NCBI GenBank assembly: GCA_964020085.1
Contig: OZ026595.1
Span: 2,376,001 to 2,440,000, forward strand
Direction: 5' to 3'
DNA: 64,000 nucleotides
Source of the DNA: Micromussa lordhowensis
Taxonomy: Eukaryota > Cnidaria > Anthozoa > Scleractinia > Lobophylliidae
The notes beneath the pieces are model-generated. The model saw only the letters and a program-made list of their open reading frames with translations. It did no database searches and was not told where the DNA came from. This document shows positions 14,001 to 24,928 of this stretch, in pieces. Made by a program: the position numbers and the translations under genes. The number at the start of each line of letters is the position of its first letter. The first letter of the stretch is position 1.

Positions 14001-17000
14001 GTCCATATGTAAAGATGTCCAAAGACTAGCAAAGCCTTGAAGATTTCAGTTCCAAGATATATTTACAGCTGTAGCTGTTTCTTAACATTGTAAGTTCTGA
14101 ATTTTGCTCAAAAGTGGGGTATTCAGGGAAGATTCTGCCACTTACATGCCTTTTTGGGAGGTTTCTTTTCTCTATCTGCTTTTAGTTTACAGACTTTTTG
14201 AACATGTAAGAGCTCAATTTTTGCAGCAAGGCATGAGAAATTAGTGTCTAGGTGTTAGTTGCCTTGGGATTGCAAACTTCTTTTTTGATGTACTGGCAGC
14301 TTCAAGACTCAGCCTACACTGTATAGTGTGGGACTTGGCAGGTACAACTGTACATGTACAGTTGTATGATGAAATGACAACCCAGGCTCAAGACTGTGGA
14401 AAGATTAAGACCTACATGTGTTTCTAGCAAGCAGGAGTCTTAAAAATTTTAGGCTACATTTTTCAAGATTTTCCATTTGTTATACACCATGGCACATTCA
14501 ATAACTAGGTTATTGTCTATGATAGACCATCAGGTGCAGCTGGTACATGTAGTTTATTTCTGAACGCTAGGTGTTATTTGATTATAGATTGGTGACTTTG
14601 CCATCCTTTTAAAATCTGGATTTAGAAGATGGGATGCTGCAGTAGGACAAGTAAGTTGAAATTAAGTTCTCTTAGGTCATAGTGGTGCATTGAAGGCTAG
14701 AATCAGGTTTTTACTTGCATAGTGTTACTAACTACTTATTAACTGAGAGTGAGGTCTTTTGGGAAAATATTTTTCTCATTAAGACCAAACGTCGAGGTTA
14801 ATAATTATTTGTTTATTATATATATGGTTTTTGCATGCCAGTAATTGGCCAGTGGACATTACAGGAGAATAATGCCCTTCAATTAGCCAATCATACAGGG
14901 TTCGACACCTGGCTACCTGCATTACTAGCCACCGGGCTAGTGATTTCTAGAATTTACTAGCCCAAAACAAAACTTGGTAGCCCGGATCAATTTCCCTCGA
15001 GGTCTACTTCAACCCCAAACATGCAAACCTTCCTCTAAACTTATTGGCAAGGTCTTTTAAAATGATAAAGAATGGCATTTTTTCTTCCATTGTTATAACA
15101 TTATGTGTCATTTAAGGAGAAAGCTAACAAAAGGTTTGTTTCACATTCACTTGACTGTGTCTTTAATTGAGCTTCAGTTCACATTTACAATTAGTTGCTA
15201 CTGCTAGGTGAGTTCGTACTCCCAAGACAAAAAGAACTTGAGCGATCATTCCTTTTGCAAACAAAGCAAAACATTTTGACCTTTTTGTTTACGACACGGT
15301 ATTCAAGCCATGGGAAGTTTGCTTTCCACGACGGATTAAAAGTTCTCTTTCTCTGAGTGCTCTCATAAATTTTACTGCTTTCCTGTTTACTGGTACTTTC
15401 AGTTTCAGCAGCTTTCACCTTTTTACATGGTGCTGCCTCGAAATTTGTCAAAAATCGCTCCATCTTTTCAATTGCTTTTAAGTGCGAAGCGATCGTGCAA
15501 GGTGATGTGCAAGGCATCATGACATTGGTAGGGAGAAGACTGGGGGAGAAATTGACCATTAAGCTCAGAGTCTGGGATCTAGCAATGTTTACGAACGACT
15601 CGCAAGATAAAAAAGACGCCAGAAGATGATAGGTTTATGCCTTCTTTATTGGTATTATCTTTACATTTTAAACTTTCTTGTTTTTTTAATCACCTGTAAA
15701 CTTCAAGTAAACTAATTATATCTAATTTATTTCCATTTTTCTACTAGCCAGCGGGCTATTAAACGTGGTATTTTACTAGCCCAACAAAATTTTGACTAGC
15801 CTCGGGCTATCGGGCTAGCGAAGATGTCGAACCCTGATCATAGTGCACATCATATCTGCTACAAGAGGAAGCCATAAGATAATTCTTGATAAAGCGAATG
15901 CATGACATAGCTGTTAGTGAGACCCATGCTTCATGGAGATTTGATGAAGTTGAACTGACCAATCTTACCATACGCAATTCCTTGAAGTTTTTATAAACCA
16001 AAACAAAAATCGGTTAATAAAAACACAACTGTAAACAAAGCTGTCTGAGTGTGTAATTCTGAAAGTTAAAATACCATTTAGATAACAGTACAGTGATCAT
16101 AGGGACCAGTTTTGTATTGATTTTATGGTTTTCCAGTACTGGTAATACTGGTACTTCTTTTGACAGTCAAGGCAGGAAGTCACTAAAGAGTATAAATTAA
16201 TGGAGGTTTTTCATAGTTTGGTTGCTACTAAGAATGTATAGCTTATATTGAAGCACGGTGTTTGAGTTGTTTTCACATTTTGAGAGAGATCTGACACCTT
16301 ATGTAGCCTCTGATTCCTCATCTGTAACATACTCTTGTGATTTTCTAACAAGCACTGATGAACTTCCTTTGTCAAAACAGATGATAACCGCTTCTGCTGG
16401 ACTTGCTGGGGCAGTGTTTGGTCTCATAGCAGAACATGCAGGTTTGTGTTTCATGTCTTTTATTTATCAAAGCAATTGACAGCTAGTTTTGGGCTACAAT
16501 GTAGTGCACTGTTAAGGGAAGAGTTAGGAGAATACTGGAAATTGTCGACCATTTGATGACATTAAAGGTAGACAAAGTCTGGATTCGAGCCAAGTAGCCA
16601 TGGATCAGACTGGAGCTTATCCCAGTTTCTGTAGCATGAAGCGACTAGGAATATTTCTACTCCCCCCCCCCCCCCGCCCTCCCTCCCGTGGATGGGATGC
16701 TAGTCCTTCGCAGGGGTTACCCCCAGCATTAACTTCGCCGGTACCCATTTGTATGTACATGGGTGAAGAGAGGCACTGTGAGAGTAAAGTGTCTTGCCCA
16801 AGAACACAACACAATGTCCCCGGCCAGGGCTCAAACCAGTGATTTTCAGTGCCAACCAGGTGAACTTGTATCTCTTAATCAGTGAACCTGTTTTAAAAAG
16901 ACTCCCAAAGGACCATCACAAGTGTCCCCTTAATAGAGGTGTCCACTTAATACAGGTTTGTACATACCTACAGAATATTGGAAGAAAAGTGTAGAACTTA

Positions 17001-17618
17001 CATGGTGTGGTGTCTCGCTTAATACAAGGTGTGAGTATTTGCATATTAATTAGGGGTGAGAAATCTATTTGGTCGTCACTATGCATTCTTCTGTAATTTT
17101 GTTTATTTTGTTAGGAGATTCAACAGCGTGGGTTCTTCCATTCACGTCTGGGGGATTTATCTACATTGCTTTGGTCACCATTGTGCCAGATCTTCTGCAG
17201 GAGACAAGACCCAGGTACCCCTGACATCTTTGCATTTCACAGAATCATGTGCTAATTGAGGCAACACCTAAGCACCTGGAGACATAATAATTTTTATAGG
17301 TGTATAAAGTGTTGTTCATTTGCCATAAACATACTCAACTCTCTGTGGGTTTTGCCCTTATCACTGAAATGTTTATACTTCCCATTCAGAAACTATAATA
17401 ATCTGTCAATGTATAATATAACTTGTTGTCCTGCATTGACGTCTCACACTTCTAAAGGACTCCTGGAAAGCACTCTTAAGAATCTACAAGTATTATATTC
17501 CGCTGAGCAGTCACAGGTTTCAATTAATGATAATTTTCATTTCAGGGAATCAATGAAGCAGATGTTGATGATGGTAGCTGGGATCACATGTATGGGTGTT
17601 GTGTCCTTTATTCACTAA
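5062..17618 (+). CDS. slc39a13: Zinc transporter ZIP13-like (SLC39A13)
   Basis: ZIP-family (LZT subfamily) zinc transporter. Family knowledge: ZIP13 moves zinc out of the Golgi, vesicles or ER into the cytosol. Coding exons: 5062-5359, 8076-8180, 9782-9921, 10627-10837, 11171-11214, 13026-13115, 13817-13867, 14588-14650, 16381-16441, 17115-17214, 17546-17618. All junctions are GT-AG and in phase, giving 411 aa. The start was chosen because residues 1-22 form a signal peptide; an in-frame ATG at 4963 would add 33 residues before it. Visible landmarks are [11 protein letters not shown] at the end of TM1, [18 protein letters not shown], a non-conserved polar loop (about 165-265), [14 protein letters not shown] (277-290, metal-site D279/N280/H283) and [17 protein letters not shown] (308-324), the LZT zinc motif. 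[15 protein letters not shown] follows. The choice of ZIP13 over ZIP7 rests on DNFTHG and on the lack of a His-rich loop. Introns hold SINEs, a Penelope-like fragment and a hAT-like element. It is convergent with the TTC31-like gene. Confidence 0.95.
7390..7515 (+). repeat. Degenerate tRNA-derived SINE fragment
   Basis: In intron 1 of slc39a13. There is a box-B-like GGTTCAAATCCTG at about 7471-7483 with a pairing T-arm, followed by a T run at 7500-7510. The head is too degenerate for a working tRNA. Confidence 0.4.
7733..8032 (+). repeat. tRNA-headed SINE (family B), forward copy
   Basis: In intron 1 of slc39a13. It has a tRNA-like head with box B GGTTCGAGCC (about 7785-7794), then a body containing GGGCAAGACACTTTACTCTC, GCGATGGACTAGCATCCCAT and CACTTGGCTCGTATGTAGAC. 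The GATGGACTRGCATCCCATCC core resembles the conserved central part of V/HE1-type SINEs (from memory). A second, reversed copy is at 16605-16845 and a 3' fragment at about 27200-27270. The ORFs at 7635-7940 and 7715-7921 are readings of this element. Confidence 0.75.
8511..8554. repeat. Perfect hairpin, 17-bp arms
   Basis: GCTCATAGTAGAAAGCT is followed after 10 bases by its exact reverse complement. It lies in intron 2 of slc39a13, just left of a CCTTGAA-rich repeat. Confidence 0.6.
8600..9010. repeat. CCTTGAA motif-cluster repeat
   Basis: The word CCTTGAA (and CTTTGAA, CATTGAA variants) recurs about ten times, clustered in 8600-8740 and 8950-9005. The layout (motif clusters near both ends, plain centre) resembles the hAT-like elements elsewhere in the window, but I find no terminal inverted repeat or target-site duplication. 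Confidence 0.4.
10183..10405 (+). repeat. tRNA-derived SINE (family A), forward copy
   Basis: In intron 3 of slc39a13. It has a tRNA-Ser/Leu-like head (GCCAAGTGGTCAGCGCGTTA, box A), a degenerate box B GGGTTTGAGTG, and a body with CTCTGACCACTA, AGCCAGCTGGTTTGCCTCC and TTTGAATTATTTGTTTCAG. The body matches the reverse complement of about 13230-13431. Confidence 0.7.
11432..12194 (+). mobile_element. 5'-truncated Penelope-like retroelement with GIY-YIG domain
   Basis: Insertion in intron 5 of slc39a13, flanked by a 12-bp direct repeat ACAGTATACACT (11420-11431 and 12195-12206). It reads open from the left edge to a TAG/TAA region at 11952. The peptide holds a GIY-YIG endonuclease domain of the Penelope-like type: [18 protein letters not shown] (with the Cys pair typical of these elements), then [18 protein letters not shown] and a C-terminal [16 protein letters not shown]. 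The reverse transcriptase is missing, so this is a 5'-truncated copy. The remaining 240 bp are AT-rich 3' sequence with a CGGCGTTCGCCG hairpin (12065-12076) and a GACC...GGTCGAAACGTC stem near the 3' end. Open reading upstream of 11432 is intron sequence and not part of the element. Confidence 0.85.
13230..13431 (-). repeat. tRNA-derived SINE (family A), reverse copy
   Basis: Reverse complement of the 10183-10405 family: CCACTTGACCACGCT marks the tRNA head, and CCAACTGGCAGGAGGCAGACC and AAACAAAGACAATGCAAATG match the body. It lies in intron 6 of slc39a13. The ORF at 13213-13476 is a reading through this element. Confidence 0.65.
14896..15836 (-). mobile_element. Non-autonomous hAT-like element with TAGCC/GGGCTA subterminal repeats
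   Basis: Ends CAGGGTTCGACA ... TGTCGAACCCTG (12-bp inverted repeat) with a 6-bp target duplication ATCATA (14890-14895 and 15837-15842). The CAGGG termini and short duplication suggest hAT. Within about 110 bp of each end the palindromic word ACTAGCC..CGGGCTAGT recurs. The minus strand carries a 122-aa ORF (15559-15191) ending in [18 protein letters not shown] plus a CFVCKR pair. This resembles the TTF/BED-type zinc finger that starts many hAT transposases, but no catalytic domain follows. It sits in intron 8 of slc39a13. Confidence 0.8.
16605..16845 (-). repeat. tRNA-headed SINE (family B), reverse copy
   Basis: Reverse complement of the 7733-8032 family: GGATGGGATGCTAGTCC, GGTTACCCCCAGCATTAAC, AGAGTAAAGTGTCTTGCCCA and a degraded tRNA head ending near 16845. 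A C14 run at about 16663-16676 replaces the GGGGGG of the forward copy. It lies in intron 9 of slc39a13. Confidence 0.75.
16900..16985. repeat. Degenerate 'TTAATACAG' type tandem repeat
   Basis: Repeats of GTGTCC..CTTAATAGAGG / GTCCACTTAATACAGG. Related words occur at 6545-6605 (GGCTAATACAGACC, GTCTGTATTATG) and 37830-38230 (GGCCACC..TTAATACAGC). They look like remnants of one old, internally repetitive family. Confidence 0.4.
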
Positions 17619-17842
17619 ATGACTACGTAGGTTTTTTTCATCAGAAATTAGCTATAAAAATTATGTTACAAAAATTTAAAACTGTATTGCCTCTTAAAAG
17701 ATTGTTTTTCAGCCGTGAAAGGTGAGATTTCTGAGAGTGGCACTAAACTCCAAGTAGAACAATTTTGGTTTAGGGATTGCCATCAACTGAGGTTACTAAA
17801 TTATATGAACTTCTCAGCAATCTTAATTAACATGGCAAAGCC

Positions 17843-17848
17843 AATAAA
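17843..17848 (+). promoter_or_regulatory. Candidate poly(A) signal of slc39a13
   Basis: First AATAAA after the stop codon at 17618, 225 bp downstream. Further AATAAA copies lie near 18655 and 18741, so the true 3' end is uncertain. Confidence 0.35.
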
Positions 17849-18929
17849 TCATAGATACTAATCTACAATAAAGGCATCATATTAGTGATCAGTAAAACAG
17901 TACAATGCCTATAATGAGCTTTTCATTCTTGTAGCAGTTTTTATTACATTTGTTTCTGTTTTTTAATTAGAGTTCTAAGAGGGAAGTAGTTTTGACTATT
18001 TATCATCCTTTTGTAAGTTCAGCTTCTTGACTCCAAAACGTAGTAATTCACAAAATGCAGACTCTAAATATGTATAGTGTATAATTACAGGATTTGTTTC
18101 TGTCCTCACTATAAATATACATGTTAACTGTAAAATTCCAATAATACACCCTCCCCTCCCCCCCTTCCTACCACAAAGAAAGCCTTGAGGCAGACAAAAG
18201 TAAAGTGTCTTTCCCTTGAAAATGAGCCCATGGGCTTATCAGTATATGTGGATTGGACTAATTCAAAGAGAGTTAACTTCTTATTGTAAATCCTCTCAAG
18301 ACTGTAGAGCTTTTTTGTATTTTATTTCATCACAGTATCCTTTCAGTGAATTCGCTTAAGAATTGTTTCTGTTCTTCATACTGTAAAGTTTACTTGTAGA
18401 TAATTTCACCCGGAGCCAAACTTGTTTGTCTGTCTCGTCCTTCCTTCTTTCAACATCAATCCCTAATTTAAACCTGAGCAATCAAAAGCTCAGTGTTTGT
18501 TATTGGAATTTTACAGCATTTTCTTCATGCTAAGTTTTTAAATTCTAATTCTTATAAATCTTGATAGTAAAAATAAGATATCAATGAAGCCTCCTGTGCA
18601 GCTGGGATCCCTAGGGTTTGTCACATAATCTTTCCAGAAGCGATTGTGTGATAAATAAAGATGATACTCTTGCTATTTTACTAATAATTATTTTGTGGGA
18701 CTGGTAAGAATATTTTTTGAAAAGAATCTATGTGTATTGGAATAAATGAAAAGCATTAGAAAATGTTTACCTTAAAAATACATTGTACTGGTGGGGATGT
18801 AAAATAGAACTTAAATTAAAGATAAAATATGTTCATAAGTTATTTTACTTGATGTGACTAGCAGAGAATACAATTCACAGGTGATGTTCTTGGGAACTTG
18901 TGTATAAAAATGACAGGGGTGGTCGTAAT

Positions 18930-19160
18930 ACTTTTTAGCGGGTTAAAAACGCAGTTTTGGTACCCCTTAGGGTTTTCAGCCTTGAAAGGTAAAAAGCAGG
19001 AGCCTTTGCAGTACTTCTTAGGGGTGAAGAAAATTCAAACCATGCAGAAAAAAGAGTATCTTGGTACATCTTAGAGGTTCTTTTCAAAATTTACGACGAG
19101 CACCCCAGTCCTTTTTATATGGGAATCCCCCAGTCCCAGGAAAAAAAAGGGGGGGGGTTC
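18930..19160. repeat. Internally repetitive CTTAGGG-type repeat
   Basis: The phrase 'GTACC..CTTAGGGGT' recurs three to four times with drift (GGTACCCCTTAGGG, GCAGTACTTCTTAGGGG, GGTACATCTTAGAGG). A G9 run follows at about 19150. The minus-strand ORF at 58102-58380 reads through a similar family (TTTTAGGGGTC, AGAGGTATC), which suggests two relics of one repeat. Confidence 0.4.
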
Positions 19161-19199
19161 CTTGGTATAGTTATTTTCTAAGGGAAATATAGGTGAACC

Positions 19200-21480
19200 G
19201 TTTAAGGCCCCGTAAAGTGATCAGATGGTGACTTCTTGTCACAATATGAACTCAACGAGGGCATTGACAACTCCCTTAGAACAAGCATCAGAAGAACTGT
19301 GTAAAATGGTGAAATATTAACTTGTATAGGGGAGAAGTGGTATCTTTGGAAAGTCTTTCTGGAAGCACTTTTTGATTCATATTTAAATAGACTCAGTCTG
19401 GTATTTAGGGTGAGAACTTAGGAGTACCCTAAAACCTGTTGTGTGTGCAATAAAGAAAGATGCACCTTGTTCTTTTGTAATACAACATTGTGATGTGTTC
19501 CAGATAAAAACTGAATATCCATAATTCCCCTTCGACAGAAACACAATGCCTCGCGTCCACAACCCCCCAGGGAATTCTACTTCTCTGATATTCTTTGGGG
19601 GTGGGTTTTGGATATTTAATGGCACTTCACAATGTGTATTTTCATTATATTATAGCTATATTGAAAGATCACATGACTTGTATTGAATTAAGTTGATGGC
19701 TTAACAATGTGTGTTGAGTCTTTATCATGGGCATGGATTCTCGTCTATATTTTAATACAGGGTTAAGAATTGTAAATAGTAATTTGATTCAATATTGAAG
19801 TGGGAGAGAATTTCCTGTAACAATCTGTATAAAGTGAATTAAATGTCTTTAATTAAGTGCGTGTCATGGCTGTCATTCGCTTATAACCGCGTGGAGATTG
19901 TAAATAGGTTGTGAAGTGAATGTGATTCATTTTAATCAAAAGCAGCGGTAAAATATATATTCATTCTTTAGTCAACGTTGTTGGCATTTCCTTAATTCTT
20001 CCTTAAACCCCCCCAATAACTCACATAAACCGTGCACGTTTGTTTGATGGCATATGCCCCACTTATTTGCTGATTCGCTTGTCGACTGACTGCATGAAGG
20101 GAGAGAAGGGAAATTTAACACTATTTGAAGCGGGAACCTTCAGACCTTTCCTACGATTCCGCCTCTTCCTCACCCTCTACCCTATTGACTCTGATATATA
20201 TGGTCCTTTATTAGCCACAATACCTTGTGAGAAAATTAGCCGTTCACAGCGTATGTTATATTATGAACCGCTAGCCATTTACTAATTGTAAGAAATACTC
20301 TTTTTCAAGTCAACTCAATCAGTCGAAATGACCAGAATCAGAATCATCATTCAGCTTTTTACGAACAGAAATCGTGTTCATTGTTTCAAAGCCATGTCAC
20401 GGTTTTCACTATCAAATTAGTACAGACAATAAATATTTGAGAACGTGACAAATGCATAGGTATAAAGTTAATTGTTTTGTCAAATATTTGAACTAACGTA
20501 TTTTCTGGCAGTAAAGATACATAGCTTTCGCTTCTCAGTTATATATTTTAAGATAAAAATCTATCGTAATTTCGTATCCCTTAAGATACATATTTTCTTG
20601 GTTTTTATTTTCAACATTGTTGCGTTTGCAAAATATAAACCCGCCAAAAATTAATCCTTCAAAAGTAAATTAAATTTAGTGTTAATCATTTTTCGCACAG
20701 TGATCGATCGGTTTTAAGAAGAGATTAACCAGTGGATGTTTTTTCTGGAATGAAACCAAGGTTGAATCAATGGCAATCTTAATCCAAGAATCCAGGCACT
20801 CCCATGATGTGTCTCCAGAGTCACCTTTTTCTCGTGCCAGCTCCCTGCCGGCGGAGGGCGACAGGTGGCTGACAGACCGTAACCAGCCGAAGATGAATTT
20901 CCATCTTAATACTGAATTATACGAATTATCCATCTCAGGGTACTATAACTTGCCTGGCAATGATAGTGACAAAAAAAAGATAAGGTTTACTGTTGATAAA
21001 AAGCGACTCTTCACGGCTCTAAACATCATATTCCTTATTTATTGTACCTTTTGGTAGCTGGAGGGCAGGTGCTTAAAGGAGAGGGATTACATACGGGTCG
21101 CTTATTTCCCTTCGGCATAAGCATCAGATTGTGACGAGAGATATGATAACACGGAAACTTATAGTCATAACACCACTCGATTACCTTGAGAACGAAGACT
21201 ACATAATTCACTCGTCAAATCAGTCTATACTATGACAATGACTTGGATGTCACTTTGCAATGAGGGCTTTTATCGGAAGGGGGATTTTACTCTAAGATGT
21301 TAATCAAAGGCACTCAAAGTGAAATGCTAAAGAGGACACTGAATCGAACTATTAACATTATGGCAAAAAATGAGCAACACTAAGAACAAAAAACAATTGT
21401 CTCTCGTCTGGCGTCTTTTCTGCAAAACACTCTCCACTTTTAACCTAAGTTCGAATTAAAACGCAGACAAAACCAGGCAG
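19200..21480. other. Intergenic, nothing recognised
   Basis: Tail-to-tail interval between slc39a13 and the TTC31-like gene. Short ORFs (20040-20285, 20770-21057 and their overlaps) show no recognisable domain, no signal peptide and no splice-compatible continuation that I could find. Confidence 0.4.
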
Positions 21481-21490
21481 GTTTCTTTTG

Positions 21491-21560
21491 CAGGTCACAC
21501 AGTTCACAGGTCACAAGTCACAGGTCACACAGTTCACAGGTCACAAGTCACAAGTCACAT
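21491..21560 (+). repeat. Tandem repeat, about 31-bp unit
   Basis: CAGGTCACACAGTTCACAGG followed by TCACAAGTCA is repeated a little over two times, then decays to CAAGTCACAAGTCACAT. It is itself made of a TCACA/GGTCACA sub-unit. Confidence 0.7.
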
Positions 21561-21660
21561 CAAAATCAAAAAGCAATCAAATTAAATGGCAAAAGGCAAC
21601 GACTTCTGCTCAAGTTCAGCAGCGAGACAATCAAAACTTGCAACGCCCCTCTCCGACTTT

Positions 21661-21690
21661 GCTCATGGATGTTACGTAACATCCATGAGC
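21661..21690. repeat. Perfect 30-bp palindrome
   Basis: GCTCATGGATGTTAC is followed directly by its exact reverse complement, with no loop. An (ACTC)n tract follows 30 bp later. Confidence 0.7.
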
Positions 21691-21716
21691 TTAGGGGGCA
21701 ATCGGATGGCACTCGA

Positions 21717-21752
21717 TCACTCACTCACTCACTCACTCACTCACTCACTCGA
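21717..21752. repeat. (CACT)n microsatellite
   Basis: Uninterrupted tetranucleotide TCAC/ACTC run of about nine copies. Confidence 0.85.
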
Positions 21753-22207
21753 TTCTGATTAATTTATTCATTAAAACCGGATTAAATCGTTTCTCCCAAC
21801 CCTCCCCTGCTTAGTATGGTTCTTGTCCTAGGCAATTCATGGTGTAGGTTCAACAGGTTTTAGCGGGGTACTAGAAAGACGAATTTTTTGCCCGACAACA
21901 TGGAGTTCATACATATGGCGGCTAACGCGGCACGAAGATGGTTTTTGGTTCAACTCGTGGAGTTGTAAAATTGAGATTTGTCAAGCTAAGCAGTAGCTGT
22001 AACAAATGGACATGGAAAGACAAGAAGACGTGCGGCAGGATAGCGTATCGCAGCAACGAAGAGACCTTTCGCGGAGTGCTATAATTGAAAACAAGAAGAT
22101 CTTTCAGATCTTGTAACCGCGCTTTTAAAATATTGAACTGTTTTCTTAGCACCACAGTCGCAAAGCAGTGCACATTCTTTTACAACCCAGCCGTTATAAT
22201 AAGTTCC

Positions 22208-22247
22208 TCCAAGAGAAAATGAGGGACCTGTCCCCTCATTTTCTCTT
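22208..22247. repeat. Hairpin, about 17-bp arms, 6-base loop
   Basis: CCAAGAGAAAATGAGGG pairs with CCCTCATTTTCTCTTGG across a short loop. It lies just left of the tRNA-like sequence at 22271. Confidence 0.6.
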
Positions 22248-22270
22248 GGTTCCTCAGTGTCATAACACAT

Positions 22271-22380
22271 GCGGCTGTGGCGCAGAGGGGTAGGCGATTG
22301 CCTCCCAATCGAAAGGTCGTGAGTTCGAATCCCGCAGGTGACTAAACTTTTTTTTATTTTTTATTTTTTATTTTTTTTTT
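22271..22380 (+). repeat. tRNA-derived SINE or tRNA pseudogene with T-rich tail
   Basis: Box A TGGCGCAGAGGGGTAGG and box B GAGTTCGAATCCC are good Pol III promoter boxes. A 5-bp anticodon stem (CGATT/AATCG) is present, but the loop lacks T33 and the acceptor ends do not pair, so this is not a working tRNA. A T-rich tract (22346-22380) follows, as in SINE tails. Confidence 0.55.
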
Positions 22381-22399
22381 GTTTGCTTATTAACAGATA

Positions 22400-24920
22400 T
22401 ACAGAAAACGTTCACCGAAACAGAGCGTCTGCTTTTCCAATACGTAAAAGAAAATTTGCCAAAACAGTGTTTGCTTTGCGATGAAATATCATATTATGTA
22501 CATCGATCTCGAAATCAAAGTATGTTAGCCTTGGTCGAGCACTAATAAGTTATCACAAGTGTCAGATAGGATTGCGAAGGGCAAATGATGAACACTTTCC
22601 CTTAAAATCGAATCGAGGAGAATGACCCTTGAAGTCTTTCCTTTCTAATCGTATGTAAGCCTAAATGCGACTTGTGTCCTGGTGTTACGTTCAGGTCAAT
22701 CATACAGAGCGCTACTTACAAACAACTACGCTATTAATAAACAGCTTTCTGCCTTAAAAGTCAAATTTTAATTTGTTTGTGCTATAAGTATAAGCAAAGG
22801 ACAAGCAAAGTCAGACAATCCGAGGTTTCCGCTAATCCACGGCTAATTTTAGAACATAAACGCTGCAAGTTCTATCTTGTTTACCTCAGCAAATTTAATT
22901 TTCCTTCGAATCTCTTTACTCGCTTCGATGAAACGGCCATTCCTAAACCCACACGAAATACTCGCAAAATTGCAAATAAATTAAATTAATGACTGCCGCT
23001 TCTGGCAAAATAAACTTGCAAAAAAGTAAGCACGATCGTACTCACGTAGCCACTGCATCCATAGCTGGCGTAACAAGCACGATGTTATTCAACACGCTTC
23101 CCAAGAGAAAGTTGCAACGTCGACACATGCCATATTTTTATGTATTCAATACTCGCTTCGAATCAAGCGCTTCAATAACACAAAAAGGCAATATATTTTC
23201 TACTAAATAAAGAGTAGAATATTCATACGATTTTCAGTACATTGACATTTCAACAGTTTTTAGCTAATAAACATCATAAGTTCAAAGTTGCGTGATTCGA
23301 CACTTGGCCGAGTGGGAGTTTGTGTCTGGTCGCATACAAAAAAAAAAAAATAAAAAAAAAAAAATAAACCACGGGTAAAACATGAACCGCGCTCGGCCCA
23401 TGGCCGCGCGGTTAATTATAAAGCTAAGGAACATTAGCTTCGGCAATATGGACTTTGAAATCCTGAAAGCTGCGATGCTCGCTTCGAAATCTACGATGCT
23501 AAAAGGCGACGATTTCACGATCGAAAAAATGCCTTGTAAAATGTTACCTGGAGGAGGAAACAATGCAAAGGCGAATGAATGGAGTTTTTACGGGTGAAGG
23601 AGATAAAGGGTATTGCTTATCGGAAACAGTCTGTTCTCGCTATAGGTCAGTGTCTCTTGCCTTTTCAGTTCTTTACATTTTTGGCCCTTGTGCTACTCTT
23701 TCCTCGTTTATGCCTGCAAGGCAGGGCATATTTGTTAGGGATACACTTGGCCTTGTTTTAGGAAAGTGTTGTAAAGTTCATAGTGTGACAAAGCAAGCTT
23801 GGTGACATATTACAGTCGGAAATATAACCTATGTATATAAAGCCTTTGTTGTTGTTAACGTAGCCATGTAAATATCTCTACTACGTGTCGCTTGGAATAT
23901 AGAAAACTAGTTCTTGATATCCGTTTTAAAACATGTGGGAATATTAGTTCCTCACTCACGGCTTCTTGAGGGGCACAGGGGTAGACTGATGAATTCGAGG
24001 GTGTAAAATATCAAGTCTTTATCAAAGCTAACGGAGCTCGGGAGAAATTCCGGTGAATAGAAGGGTTGTAATGTTGTATTTTGCACGAACTAACAACCTA
24101 CCGCATAACAATTTAAATTAATTTCCCCCCATAAAGTTTCAGATATGTATTAAATACAAAGCAATTATTCATCGTACAGTTTTGACATACTTAAACAGTT
24201 CTCCCCTTCGGCAGTTAAGCCACTGCTGTTGAATTAAATTTGATAACATGTTCTAAGAATATTATGTCGTGTTTGGAGTTATCTTTTTAGCGTGAGTATT
24301 TCTGCTATGCTCTAATGTCACGGTGCAGAGAACGGCATGTAGGTGTGTTTTTGGCAAGATAAACGCATCACGTTTAACCCGAGACAATATGTTATTGTAT
24401 TTAGCGCCAATTTCCACTAAAAAGCAATAAGAATTGTTAGATCTTTTTCATAGGAGTAATATGCAAGAAGTGGAGTTCTTTTGTATTTGGTGAAATAGGG
24501 TAATTGATGAAACAGAGATGTTTGGGAAGAACGCATGTGTTGTTGTGTTATATAATTTTATGGGGGATAACAAGTTGTTAAAGTGAACTTGTCATCATAT
24601 GTCACAGATGAAATCATGCGATTGTAAAACCTGTAAGCTAAAAGTTGACCTTTTAATGAAAGGGATAAGATTTGCTATGGCTATCGAATGGTATTCGCGA
24701 GAATGTGAGCGGTTCTTTTACTTTTGCGAGGAAGAGCTGTGACATAGTTTATCTTGAGAGCAGCCGGAGCACTTTAGAAAGTATATGTAGAAGACTTGTA
24801 GAGATGGCGAGCAGCGAAAAAATTTAAAAGAAAACGTTTTACACACATTCCAGTAGCTTACAGCCAAAGCCTTAATTGTTTGATTCCAAACTACTTCAGG
24901 TGGCTTCACGAGAGCTTCAG
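22400..24920. other. Intergenic, nothing recognised
   Basis: Several short ORFs (22777-22989, 22989-23210, 23282-23597 on both strands, 23563-23805) overlap or abut but encode nothing I recognise. An A-rich tract at 23338-23366 follows TTGGCCGAGTGGG, a box-A-like word, so a decayed retroposon may lie at about 23280-23366. Confidence 0.35.
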
Positions 24921-24928
24921 TGTTGATA

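Noticed and set aside
21488..21679. CRISPR-like array or repeat protein (QVTQFTGHKS)
   Set aside because: It is a simple eukaryotic tandem repeat without unique spacers; the ORF is its translation.
22271..22342. Functional tRNA gene
   Set aside because: The anticodon loop lacks T33 and the acceptor stem does not pair. The T-rich tail fits a SINE.
22777..23805. Small spliced gene from the chain of short plus-strand ORFs
   Set aside because: No recognisable domain, no consistent splice phases and overlapping frames on both strands.
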